Source: Candidatus Nitrospira allomarina (lineage in GTDB: Bacteria; Nitrospirota; Nitrospiria; Nitrospirales; UBA8639). From it: DNA of 64,000 nt. Numbering within the stretch: position 1 is the first letter of the stretch; each line of letters begins with the position of its first letter. The notes beneath the pieces were generated by a model. The model did not search any database and was not told the DNA's origin. It saw only the letters and a list, made by a program, of their open reading frames with translations. The translations under genes were made by a program, and so were the position numbers. Shown piece by piece: positions 10,381 through 19,440 of this stretch. Where the stretch lies: positions 1,919,001 to 1,983,000 of the forward strand of contig NZ_CP116967.1 in assembly GCF_032050975.1 (NCBI RefSeq), given 5' to 3'.

Positions 10381-13035
10381 CTAGTTTCGAGAAAACATGG
10401 ATTCAAGAGTTTTTGCAAGGTCGAAGATTTTATAGGGTTTGATCAAGATTCCCTGGAATCCATGGTCTTGAAAATGGGACATAATGGGATCGTCTGAATA
10501 TCCGCTCGTGACAATAGCTTTAATGTGAGGGTCTAAATTCCTAAGATGCTGAATGGCTTTAACTCCTCCCATCGCGCCCGGGATGGTAAGATCAAGAATG
10601 ACCACTTCGAACTTCATTCCATCAGCCAGTGCCTTAGAAAACAGGTCGATAGCCGTTTGTCCATCCGGGACGCTGACGACATCATAGCCGAACTGCGTTA
10701 GCGCATCCTCAACCATACGGCGAATGCTGTGTTCGTCATCCATAACCAGGATCCGTCCTCTGCATTTCCTGGGAATGTTTGAAAGGTGCTGTGCCTCACC
10801 TTCCTGGGTGATATATGTGGATGGGATATACACGGTAAAGGTCGTGCCGACTCCGACTTTTGATGTCACGCTGATATGTCCATGGTGCTGCTGGATGATG
10901 CTATGGGCCGTGGCTAACCCCAACCCGGACGCGCCCGGTTTGGTGGTATAATACGGATCAAAAATATTTGGCAATTGTCGGGCCTCAATACCGTTCCCCT
11001 GATCTTCAAAAGACACTTGCACATAGTTTCCAGGGATGAGTGATGATGAAGGAAGGGCCGAGGGATCTTTCAGTCCTACGTTTTCTACTTTGACGCTTAA
11101 GTGACCACCGTGAGGCATGGCCTGTCTGGCATTGAGGGTAATGTTTTGAAAAACCTGCCGGATTTGACCGGGGTCCGCATCAAGAGGCCAAAGGTCATCG
11201 GGGATGTCGAAATGACAACTGATTGATGACCCTGATAGGGCAAAAATCGTACTTTTTCGAAGCAGATCTCCTAACGCGATGGATGTCTTTATTGGGGCTC
11301 CGCCCTTGGCAAAGGTCAAGAGTTGTTGGGTCAATTCTTTGGCGCGCAAGCAGGCCTGCTCGGCTTGCTCGAGGTTTTGCGTCAGAGGGTCGTTGGACAC
11401 CATTCGCAATTTGGCCACGAATACGTTCCCCAATATCGTCGTGAGGATATTATTGAAATCGTGAGCCAGCCCTCCCGCCAAGACCCCCAAAGAATTGAGT
11501 TTGCTGATTCGTTGTTGTTCTTCCTGGTGACGGGATTGGTCGGTAATATCTCGGAAGACTATCACCGTACCTAGGAGATGGCCGCTATGATCGCGGATCG
11601 GTCCCTCTCTCAGGGTAATCTTCCGTTGCCGCCCATGTTTGGTCAATAATTGATGAGGGGCATCCAACTCAGAGAGGACAAGGGTTCTGGAAGAAAACTG
11701 CAAAGACGGCTCCTCATCATTTTTTTGGCTATCACCGGTCAGACGGAAAATTTCTTGGAATGGTCGATGCAAGGCTTCCTGGGTTGTCCATTCGGTGATC
11801 TGTTCCGCCAAAGGGTTTAAGAAAGAAATGCGTCCCTCTCGATCAGTTGTGACGATGCCTTCCGCGACTGATTGAAGCGTGGTGACCAGATGATCCTTTT
11901 CAGCAATGAGGGCATGTTCGAGGCGTTTCCGGTCTGAAATATCTCGAATGATAAAGCCGTAATGGGTGTCCATGCCGACTTTCCAACTGGTGGAAGAAAT
12001 TTCCAAGGGAAATGATTCGCCGCTTTTCCGTAGGCCGGTGAGTTCCAAGGGCTGCTGAAGAGGAAAGGTCGAAGTTCGACCATAACTGATATCTCCCAGT
12101 CCTTTCCGGTACATGTCTCGATAGCCTTCTTCCAGTAGGGTGACAATCGAGTGTCCAAGGACCTCGTCAGGCTGATAACCAAAGATGGACTCGGCGGCAG
12201 GATTCCACGAGACAATGGTTCCGTGTAAATCGGCAGAAATGATCCCTTCATGGGCGGAGTCCACCAGCGAGGAAAATTGAGAATGGAGTTCGGTCATTGT
12301 TTGGCTGACCCGCACATGATGCGTGATATCCAGGCCATATCCCCGCACGAGACCTTTTTCCTGGAGAGGCGAAAATGTCCAATCAAAGTGGTGATGCTCA
12401 ACAATGACCGTGAGACCTCTGATGGGGGTTGTGGTTTTGAGGCATCCCAGGGCGAGTTGTGTCAGTGTGGCTGGAAGTACCATTGGCACACCGTCTTCCC
12501 GAAATCCATAGGTATCGAGGAGGCGGATCATGGAAGGGTTGGCATAGGCCAGGTGTCCCTGCGCGTCCACTTCCACGATAGGATTCGGGCTTTCTTCTGG
12601 CATCGACGCAAGGTGTTGATGCGCTTCGTGTTGCCGGAGTTCCTGGCTGAGATCACGAAAAATAATCAGCGCACCTGAGTGGCGTGGGTTTGTCAGTGGT
12701 GTTGATTGGAATTCCACCCAACGGGTTTCCCCACTTGGCCGTCGGATCAAGAGTTGAGGCCTCCATATGGATTTTCCCGTGGTGATCGATCTTGCGATGG
12801 GGCAATGTTCCTCTTGTGTGACAAGATCAATATGCAGACATTCCGCGTGTGCATGAAAGGATTGCCCGAGGCACGAGGTTTCGGTTCGATGAAGAATCCT
12901 GGCGCCTTCCAGGTTGAGGGAAAGAATCTGGCCTTGGGTATCCACGTGGCAGATGCCAATGTTGATGGAGTCCATCAGGGTATGCACAAAGGCTTGGGAT
13001 GAACGTAATGCCGTCTCTAATCCAGGGATGTCCAT
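10381..13035 (-). CDS. Multi-PAS hybrid sensor histidine kinase with receiver domain
   Basis: Soluble hybrid kinase of at least 884 residues with no membrane segment. In order there are four PAS-like domains (about 10-130, 135-245, 250-375, 378-505), a HisKA domain with the phospho-accepting His in GGLAHDFNNILT, and a HATPase_c domain with GNGIEA and GLGLATAH motifs. A C-terminal receiver carries acidic residues in VMDDEH, the phospho-acceptor Asp in VVILDLTIPG, and the conserved Lys in LIKPY. The ATG at 13035 has no ribosome-binding site. Upstream, GGAAGGA followed by GTG at 13072 lies in another frame, and an eight-base homopolymer (13051-13058) separates the two, so the true N-terminus may be about a dozen residues longer. 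A convergent neighbour and an HD-GYP gene upstream suggest a signalling cluster. Confidence 0.9.
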   Translation of the reverse strand: MDIPGLETALRSSQAFVHTLMDSINIGICHVDTQGQILSLNLEGARILHRTETSCLGQSFHAHAECLHIDLVTQEEHCPIARSITTGKSIWRPQLLIRRPSGETRWVEFQSTPLTNPRHSGALIIFRDLSQELRQHEAHQHLASMPEESPNPIVEVDAQGHLAYANPSMIRLLDTYGFREDGVPMVLPATLTQLALGCLKTTTPIRGLTVIVEHHHFDWTFSPLQEKGLVRGYGLDITHHVRVSQTMTELHSQFSSLVDSAHEGIISADLHGTIVSWNPAAESIFGYQPDEVLGHSIVTLLEEGYRDMYRKGLGDISYGRTSTFPLQQPLELTGLRKSGESFPLEISSTSWKVGMDTHYGFIIRDISDRKRLEHALIAEKDHLVTTLQSVAEGIVTTDREGRISFLNPLAEQITEWTTQEALHRPFQEIFRLTGDSQKNDEEPSLQFSSRTLVLSELDAPHQLLTKHGRQRKITLREGPIRDHSGHLLGTVIVFRDITDQSRHQEEQQRISKLNSLGVLAGGLAHDFNNILTTILGNVFVAKLRMVSNDPLTQNLEQAEQACLRAKELTQQLLTFAKGGAPIKTSIALGDLLRKSTIFALSGSSISCHFDIPDDLWPLDADPGQIRQVFQNITLNARQAMPHGGHLSVKVENVGLKDPSALPSSSLIPGNYVQVSFEDQGNGIEARQLPNIFDPYYTTKPGASGLGLATAHSIIQQHHGHISVTSKVGVGTTFTVYIPSTYITQEGEAQHLSNIPRKCRGRILVMDDEHSIRRMVEDALTQFGYDVVSVPDGQTAIDLFSKALADGMKFEVVILDLTIPGAMGGVKAIQHLRNLDPHIKAIVTSGYSDDPIMSHFQDHGFQGILIKPYKIFDLAKTLESMFSRN

Positions 13036-13124
13036 TTGTTTGAGTTCTTGAAAAAAAATGTTGCCGATCCACTCAGCGATTCCTTCCTATCATAGCGACG
13101 ACATGGTTTGAACGATACCTCGTC

Positions 13125-14348
13125 TTACCATAAGGCTTCAAGGATGTTCGACATATCCCATCCTTCCCGGATAGGGTCCAAGGCTTTTTCAATTGATCGA
13201 TGAGGGGTTGTTGGGCTTTGTGCCGCCAAATCAATGATTTCCTGCTCAGGGTAGGGTTGGTCCAAAGAGTCCTTGAGTAATTTAATGGTAGGGGTCATTC
13301 GACTATGACTAGAAACCCACACAACGACGGCCTGTTCGCCGGTATTCAGCCGAACGAGGGAACCAATAGGATACACCCCTAAAAGTTGAATTAATCGTTG
13401 GACGAGAAACAGATGGTATTGCCCTCCGACAGCAGCCTGATACAGCTCGGATAAAGCCCGGGCAGGTGGCACGGGTGGACAGCTGCATCGTCCACTAATT
13501 TGCGCGTCATACGTATCGGCAATGCTCAGTATTTGGGTGAGTTCCGAAATCTGAAGGCCTCGTAATCCCCTGGGGTAACCGGATCCGTCAAGCCGCTCAT
13601 GGTGTTCCAAGACCATCCGTTTCGACTCGTCAGGAATATCGGGGTATTGCTTAAGAATGGCCACGCCCATTTCACAATGCGCCTGCATAAGTTTCTGTTC
13701 TTGCGGTGTGAATCGTTCCACCTTACGGATCATATTCAACGGGAGACGAAGTTGTCCGATGTCGTGAAGAAGAGCGGCAAGCCCAACGAGTTTTAATTGT
13801 GTCGGATCGCAGCCGTGTTCTTGTCCGATGGCCATGGCTAACATTCCCGTGTCTACCCCATGAGAGGCCAGATTAGGATCGAAGCGACGCATTTGAATCA
13901 GCGACACCATGGCGGCCTGGTGGTCTAAAATTCCATCAAGCAGGATGCTGACCACACTTCGAACTTCCTGGATGTGTTGGGGAGTGGGCGTCTCCATTTG
14001 ACGGAAAAATACCTCCATAGTGGAGATAGCTTCTGCGCGGAGGAGACGCGCGGCCTCAATATCTTCCGGATTGGGACCTGAACCTACCCTGGAGGATGTT
14101 AACGAGATTGAGGGAGAAAGGTCTTGGTCCCCTGACGTGTGCTGAACGTCACTCAACTCGGCAAGATCGCATCCCTTCTCGGTGTCAATCTGGACTTCCT
14201 TAATTCCATAATTGCGCAATAGGGCAATCTCATCCTCTCGTTTGATCGTCCATTTGTGACGGAGAAATGGGGTTTTAAACCATGATCGGTCCATGCCCGT
14301 GATATACATCCCAGGCCGCAGGTCATGAATAGAAATACGTTTATTCAT
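13125..14348 (-). CDS. HD-GYP domain protein with DUF3391 N-terminus (c-di-GMP phosphodiesterase type)
   Basis: The N-terminal DUF3391 domain (about 1-65, including GMYITGMDRSWFKTPF) precedes an HD-GYP domain (about 140-320). The HD pair (LLHDIGQLRLP) and the HHERLDGSGYP motif are intact, so c-di-GMP hydrolysis is plausible from family knowledge. The start at 14348 is chosen because its paralogue at 23645-24919 begins at the matching position (MAIKRIP versus MNKRISI). A longer GTG start at 14384 is possible; neither has a strong ribosome-binding site. It lies about 90 bp upstream of the PAS kinase, same strand. Confidence 0.9.
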   Translation of the reverse strand: MNKRISIHDLRPGMYITGMDRSWFKTPFLRHKWTIKREDEIALLRNYGIKEVQIDTEKGCDLAELSDVQHTSGDQDLSPSISLTSSRVGSGPNPEDIEAARLLRAEAISTMEVFFRQMETPTPQHIQEVRSVVSILLDGILDHQAAMVSLIQMRRFDPNLASHGVDTGMLAMAIGQEHGCDPTQLKLVGLAALLHDIGQLRLPLNMIRKVERFTPQEQKLMQAHCEMGVAILKQYPDIPDESKRMVLEHHERLDGSGYPRGLRGLQISELTQILSIADTYDAQISGRCSCPPVPPARALSELYQAAVGGQYHLFLVQRLIQLLGVYPIGSLVRLNTGEQAVVVWVSSHSRMTPTIKLLKDSLDQPYPEQEIIDLAAQSPTTPHRSIEKALDPIREGWDMSNILEALW

Positions 14349-14513
14349 GGTGCAAGGTTGGGCAAAAGGGGATAAAAAACGCACCAGATGAGATGTGAGA
14401 TGTACAGATGGGTACCAATCAACCGGGGACTGGATAGAATCGCGCCAATGGTAACGATATTCCCGTAAAAGGGCAAGAGAGGGCCGGCATTTAGAAGGAA
14501 AACAGGAGAAGGA

Positions 14514-15086
14514 TTAGGAGGAGCGTTTGAGAATTCGATCAATGCGGCCGGCAATCTCCGTCGCTTCCTCCTGGTGACCTTCAGCCAGTAGGAGGGCATG
14601 GTAAGTTTGCAGGGTGGAGAGTAATTGCGGGGCAGAAAGTCCCCAGGATTTTTCACGAATGGCTAAGGCTCGTTTGAGAAGTGGGCGGGCCATCTCCAAT
14701 TGGTTTTTCCGCTGATATAACGAGGCGAGGGCAGCCAAAGGATCGGCCATCCGAGGATGTTCAGAACCCAGAGATTGAGCCAGCAGGGGCAAGGCTTCCC
14801 AGTAATAGGCTTCGGCCTGAATCTCTTGTCCTTCTAACCGGGCGACCTCTCCCAACTGATAAATCACCAGGGCATATCGTTCATCCGTGGGCCCCTGTTT
14901 TCGAACCGTTGGTAACAGACGATGAAGCAGGTCTTTGGCTTCTTGTAATTGTCCACGGGAGAGAGCCGCATGGACCTGCTTCCATTGCCGATCCCATTCG
15001 GACGATGTCGGGCACCCGGTAAGCAGGCCGATGAGACCTGCAAGCAGCCACCCTATAATCAATGTTCGGTTTGCGATGTGGTTCAT
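14514..15086 (-). CDS. TPR lipoprotein
   Basis: Predicted lipoprotein of about 190 residues with a signal ending in the lipobox GLLTGC. The mature part has degenerate tetratricopeptide repeats of the kinesin-light-chain-like type (YALVIYQLGEVARLEGQEI, PLAALASLYQRKNQLEMARP). The start at 15086 (MNHIANRT) gives the best lipoprotein signal; the ATG at 15107 is also in frame. It is encoded about 165 bp upstream of the HD-GYP gene on the same strand and divergently from the YihY gene. No specific function can be assigned. Confidence 0.75.
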   Translation of the reverse strand: MNHIANRTLIIGWLLAGLIGLLTGCPTSSEWDRQWKQVHAALSRGQLQEAKDLLHRLLPTVRKQGPTDERYALVIYQLGEVARLEGQEIQAEAYYWEALPLLAQSLGSEHPRMADPLAALASLYQRKNQLEMARPLLKRALAIREKSWGLSAPQLLSTLQTYHALLLAEGHQEEATEIAGRIDRILKRSS

Positions 15087-15233
15087 AAGTGTCGGACGCG
15101 TCTTCACATCTCACTAAAGGCACAAGCGACTGAAGGAAACCTCGCGGTAGAATGTGGCAACCATCATGGGAAAATCCTGTGACATTCTGGACATTTTCTG
15201 TCACTCTTTGTAGGGTACCCCGGTGCAGAACCC

Positions 15234-16724
15234 GTGACGGAGATGAAGATGCTTGACCAGGTATTGCGATATTGCCAGCATGACGTGTGGAAGGAAGATG
15301 TCAATGCGTTAACGGGTTTTCGACAGTTCGGGGTCAAGGCTCTGCGTCTGGTATTGGTGGCGGTCGCCGAATTTCAGGAAAGTGTCCTGAGTATTCGAGC
15401 CACCAGTTTGGTCTATACCACTCTCCTCTCCCTGGTTCCGTTTCTAGCCGTTACCTTTTCGGTTCTCAAAGCCTTTGGCATTCATCAAAAGATCCAACCG
15501 ATTCTGGCGCAAGCGTTGGATCCGCTTGGCCCCAAAGGAATCGAGATTACCACGAATATCATCCAGTTTGTCGACAACATGAAAGTTGGGGTCTTGGGAG
15601 CGGTGGGCATTGCGGGACTGTTCTATACGACATATTCCCTGATTGAAAAAATTGAAGAGGCACTGAACTCGATTTGGCGAGTTGAAGCAGGGCGTCCGTT
15701 GGCCAGAAGGGTTACCGATTATTTAAGCGTCGTGCTCGTGGGTCCTGTGTTTGTCTTTACCGCCTTCGGGCTCACTGCCTCGGCGCAAAGTCATTGGCTT
15801 GTCCAAAAAATTCTGGAAGTCCAGCCGCTTGGCCATCTGATGGTCGTGCTCACCAATCTGCTGCCCTTCTTTTTTATGTGCCTGGTGTTTACGTTTCTCT
15901 ACAAGTTTCTGCCCTATACAAAAGTCAATTTTAACTCAGCGCTGATCGGGGGGGTGACGGCAGGGCTGCTCTGGCAAGTGGCCGGATTGGCGTTTGCATC
16001 ATTTGTCGTAGGGACAGGAAGATATAGCGCCATATACTCTGGATTTGCCGTGCTTATTCTCTTTCTCATTTGGCTCTATGTCGGATGGCTCATTGTGCTG
16101 GCAGGAGCGCAAGTCGCCTATTATCATCAGCATCCATCTGCATACCTCTTACATTTAGGTCGAAAACATCAGACTCCACTCTTTCGAGAATACCTCACCC
16201 TGTCATTGCTCACTCATATTACCCGCCGGTTTTTATCAGGGAAGCCACCTCTTAGGGCAGAGCAGTTAGCCCGCGCACAAGGTGTGCCTCTTACGTTGGT
16301 GGAATCGCTCATCGATGATCTGGTAAAAGGCCAGATGGTCGTGAAAGGCGATAAACCCAAAGGGTTGGTATTGGCGCAGGCACCAGAAAATATTCCGGTG
16401 GTCGAGGTGTTACGGGTGGTTCAGCATCAACTCCATGATGGGCCCCAGGCATTTACAGTGGGTTCAGATTCCATTAGTCGGGTCCTTATACGCCGGGATG
16501 CGGCGGTGAAAGCCGCATTGGAAGGCATGACGTTGCGGGATTTAGTACGACGTCAACCTGAAGTCGTTGAAGAAGAAAACGGAATGGACCAGGCCCAGGG
16601 TGAAGATCCCGGTGGGGCAGCTCACCCCGAGTCGGAGGGTGAGATTCCCGGTCCTCCAAACTATCTCCAAGAAACCAGACAACCCGATCCTCCTGTTGTC
16701 AGGAAAGGGAGGGCAAGGTCATGA
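15234..16724 (+). CDS. YihY/BrkB family inner-membrane protein
   Basis: Polytopic membrane protein of the YihY/BrkB (formerly RNase BN) family. Family landmarks are the SIRATSLVYTTLLSLVPFLA stretch near residue 60, FYTTYSLIEKIEEALNSIWR near 130, and GRYSAIYSGFAVLILFLIWL near 265. About six membrane helices span residues 35-300. The C-terminal 190 residues are cytoplasmic: a winged-helix-like region (about 325-445) and an acidic/proline-rich tail, which makes this longer than the usual 280-residue members. The start could be the GTG at 15234 or ATGs at 15243/15249. Function of the family is unsettled. Confidence 0.85.
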   Translation: MTEMKMLDQVLRYCQHDVWKEDVNALTGFRQFGVKALRLVLVAVAEFQESVLSIRATSLVYTTLLSLVPFLAVTFSVLKAFGIHQKIQPILAQALDPLGPKGIEITTNIIQFVDNMKVGVLGAVGIAGLFYTTYSLIEKIEEALNSIWRVEAGRPLARRVTDYLSVVLVGPVFVFTAFGLTASAQSHWLVQKILEVQPLGHLMVVLTNLLPFFFMCLVFTFLYKFLPYTKVNFNSALIGGVTAGLLWQVAGLAFASFVVGTGRYSAIYSGFAVLILFLIWLYVGWLIVLAGAQVAYYHQHPSAYLLHLGRKHQTPLFREYLTLSLLTHITRRFLSGKPPLRAEQLARAQGVPLTLVESLIDDLVKGQMVVKGDKPKGLVLAQAPENIPVVEVLRVVQHQLHDGPQAFTVGSDSISRVLIRRDAAVKAALEGMTLRDLVRRQPEVVEEENGMDQAQGEDPGGAAHPESEGEIPGPPNYLQETRQPDPPVVRKGRARS

Positions 16725-16748
16725 ACGTGTGTTGATAAGGGTAAGAGG

Positions 16749-18206
16749 ATGAATATGTGGATTATCCCCGGTGCGCCTCTCAATAATGGCCAAGGCTGGC
16801 GGATTTGGTGTTCGCAAAAAGGGGAAGGCAGTTTTGTTCCACCCGCTATTGAAGTGCGACAAGGTGGTACCATGGTCCCCGTTCACACTGAATGGAAGCT
16901 GTTGCCGCCATTATCAGGGCTGAAACGACGGATGGGGATAATGTCTGTGCGATTACAAAACACCCCGCCACCAGAAGGTGCACTTTTTGAGATCCAGGCT
17001 GGAACTAACAATGACGCCGAAGTTCAAACGTTTTCCTGGTCGACCCTTCCTCAGAACGTTACTGACAAAGGGGTCACGTTTCTCTTTTCCTCCTGTTTTT
17101 GGCAGAACAACGACCGGGATGGATATTACCGCGCAGGCATGAGGGAGTTGAAAATATTATGTCAGCCGCATTTTAAAATGCTGATTGGAGACCAAGTCTA
17201 TCTTGACTGGCCCCTTTATTGGGATATTGCTGATAAGGAGGCGATTCAACTTTTTGGAAAACGATATCGGCAATATTGGGAAGACGAACATTACCGGGAA
17301 GTCCTTCAACTCAACCCAAATTTTATCACGTGTGATGATCACGAATATTGGAACGATTATCCTGAAAAGCAAAAACATCTGATTCAGGCATGGGATGATT
17401 CACATCGCAATACCTATGGTCCTGTTGCTGATGAACTCTATTATCAATACCAGCAATGCCTGAATCCTGATGAAGCCCGCTGGTATTCTTTTGGTATTGA
17501 TCCCGTTTCTTTTTTTATTACCGATACCCGGTCCACACGGGGGGAGTGCCGCGACAAAGGAGCCGGACATTTCATTTTGGACGATCAATGGAAAGCATTA
17601 GAAGACTGGCAACAGGGGTTGCAGGGGCCTGGCGTGCTGGTATTAGGTCAACCTCTTTTTCAAAAAGACGGGAATTACAAAGATCATTCTTTATCCAATT
17701 TCAAGGAAGATTACGCCCGACTCTGGCGCGTGATTGAGCGGAGTTTAGGCGGAAAGAACACGCAGGGAATGCCACACGACATTTTGATCCTTTCGGGGGA
17801 TATTCACACCGGCCGATATGCTGAAGCCCATGGTCCTTTCCCCGATGCGCCTTATGGCGTGCCGGAATTCATCGCCTCTCCCGCCGCGATGATTAGTCCG
17901 GGGAATACTCGACCGGAGGCGCCCCCTCAACGAATTCGGGTCAAGCCGAATGCCCAGGGCGATGAATCCGTCTGGAACATTGATCCACAGAAAAATGTCG
18001 AGATCATGACCATTCAGAACAATGTCGGTATTGTGCGGATGTTTCCCGGCAGCCAGATGGGAGGAACGCCTCGCGTGCGATTCGAGCTGGAATTGTGGCG
18101 GTTGCCGGCTAAACGCATAGAATTGGATTGGGATGAAGTCCCTCCTCCTCAAGGAGAAGGAGGTCCATTAGAGTGTGTCTTTAAGAAGGAGTTGCTGCTT
18201 CGTTAG
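16749..18206 (+). CDS. PhoD-like metallophosphatase superfamily protein
   Basis: Probable binuclear metallophosphoesterase of the PhoD-like type, 485 residues, with no obvious signal peptide. Motifs seen in order are LFSSCFWQNNDRDGYYRAG (about 115), MLIGDQVYLD (about 145, metal-binding Asp), ITCDDHEYWNDY (about 195, the N/D-H pair), FFITDTRSTRG (about 255), and LSGDIHTGRYAEAHG (about 345, metal-binding His). Substrate is unknown. GAGGATGAAT before the ATG at 16755 makes that codon the likelier start. The following gene (18283) runs the same way with a 76-bp gap and may be functionally linked. Confidence 0.8.
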   Translation: MNMWIIPGAPLNNGQGWRIWCSQKGEGSFVPPAIEVRQGGTMVPVHTEWKLLPPLSGLKRRMGIMSVRLQNTPPPEGALFEIQAGTNNDAEVQTFSWSTLPQNVTDKGVTFLFSSCFWQNNDRDGYYRAGMRELKILCQPHFKMLIGDQVYLDWPLYWDIADKEAIQLFGKRYRQYWEDEHYREVLQLNPNFITCDDHEYWNDYPEKQKHLIQAWDDSHRNTYGPVADELYYQYQQCLNPDEARWYSFGIDPVSFFITDTRSTRGECRDKGAGHFILDDQWKALEDWQQGLQGPGVLVLGQPLFQKDGNYKDHSLSNFKEDYARLWRVIERSLGGKNTQGMPHDILILSGDIHTGRYAEAHGPFPDAPYGVPEFIASPAAMISPGNTRPEAPPQRIRVKPNAQGDESVWNIDPQKNVEIMTIQNNVGIVRMFPGSQMGGTPRVRFELELWRLPAKRIELDWDEVPPPQGEGGPLECVFKKELLLR

Positions 18207-18282
18207 CGGAACGTAAGATTTTCACAGAACCAAGTCATCCATTCAGATTGTTCTTCGAGTGATGTGACGAAAGGAATTCATC

Positions 18283-19068
18283 ATGCGCCATTCTCAAACC
18301 TCAACCAGAAATCCGGCCATCAAAGACTGGACCAGCAAATATGGCAAACGCACCAACCTGCAATTTTTTAATGATGCGTTTGCCGCCTTGCAAAAACAGG
18401 ACATCGGCAATCGTGGATTGATGACTGTGGGGTTGATCGGCAGTCGGGACCTTCCCGGACATACGTTGCGTACGGCACAGTCGATGTTGCGTTGGGATTT
18501 ACGCCCGAGTTTCTGGTCGCATGTGTTTGTGGTGGCCGAACCTGTGACCTCTCGCACGTCGTTGCGGTCTCTGCCGATTCTTGAAGTTCCCCTGCATTCA
18601 CGCAACGGGATGTTCCCAAGGCCGGAATGTAACGGCATTAATGAAGGCACATTAGGCCTGTATGAGGACAAGGATATCGATGCAAATGTCGGACTTGTGG
18701 CTGCCAGTATGACGGATGAGGAGGCCAAAAAGCTTAAAAAGCGCGCGAGAGATTGGAATCAGGATCGTGTCCGTTACAACTTTTGGGAGATGTTGGGAGT
18801 CTGGCAAAGCTATCTCTGGTCCCAAGGGGCCAAGCGCAATCCATTGCGGGAGGGTATGCCCATCGCTGCCTCGTCGTATATTGAATTTATTTTTGAAGGG
18901 GTGGGTTTGGGTGTGACACCGGGTACCTCCGAGCGCAATAGCGCCCCCGAGCACCTCTGGAATGCGGCCTGCTGGTGGCACAAGGCCTTCAAGGAGCAAG
19001 ACCGGAAAGTGGCCGGGATGTTTGTCGCGCGTGACCGAGGGTGTGCCATGGCCAGCTGCGACGAATAG
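18283..19068 (+). CDS. Hypothetical protein, possible papain-like (NlpC/P60 or YiiX-type) fold
   Basis: A 261-residue protein without signal peptide or membrane segment. Its layout resembles permuted NlpC/P60 proteins: an early SHVFVV strand with a His (near residue 85), then a helix-like MPIAASSYIEFIFEGVGL segment (near 195) where such enzymes carry a C-S nucleophile motif. Here the position reads S-S, so if the fold is right the Cys is missing. AAAGGA lies 8 bp before the ATG. Fold assignment is tentative and based only on motif spacing by eye. Confidence 0.55.
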   Translation: MRHSQTSTRNPAIKDWTSKYGKRTNLQFFNDAFAALQKQDIGNRGLMTVGLIGSRDLPGHTLRTAQSMLRWDLRPSFWSHVFVVAEPVTSRTSLRSLPILEVPLHSRNGMFPRPECNGINEGTLGLYEDKDIDANVGLVAASMTDEEAKKLKKRARDWNQDRVRYNFWEMLGVWQSYLWSQGAKRNPLREGMPIAASSYIEFIFEGVGLGVTPGTSERNSAPEHLWNAACWWHKAFKEQDRKVAGMFVARDRGCAMASCDE

Positions 19069-19440
19069 GTTCCTATTTATAGGGACCTAACTTTGAATGT
19101 CGTGGGTGTTATCCCCCAATTTCCGCAGGAGTTTGCGGGATCCATCGGAAAAATTGAGGATCGATTCCCGATGGAAGGTGTTGGGATTGATACCCTGTTT
19201 TCCTTAGTGCGGCCGATTCCCAGGGTTTTCCTTTCTCCTTTTTTAATGAGGCTTTTTTCTGAAGAAGACAAAGTAGCGAGGTGGGGTAGAAGTGTGATGT
19301 GGCTTATGAACTATAATAAGACACTTTACAATTGTTGACGGTACGGCCTTGATCTTTCCACCTCTCCCAACGGTATTTTGCATTTGGTAGGGGGCGACCT
19401 CTCCTTACAAATGGGGTGATGGATTCGAGAGGATGAAAAT
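19069..19440. other. Intergenic region before aguB
   Basis: A short imperfect hairpin TAGGTTCC-(8)-GGGACCTA at 19066-19089 overlaps the stop codon of the preceding gene and could weakly stop transcription, but no T-run follows. The rest holds no credible gene; a promoter for the polyamine operon is expected but not clearly recognisable. Confidence 0.4.

Noticed and set aside
15234-16724. Annotating the YihY protein as ribonuclease BN
   Set aside because: That name came from an early misassignment; the family is a membrane protein without nuclease motifs.
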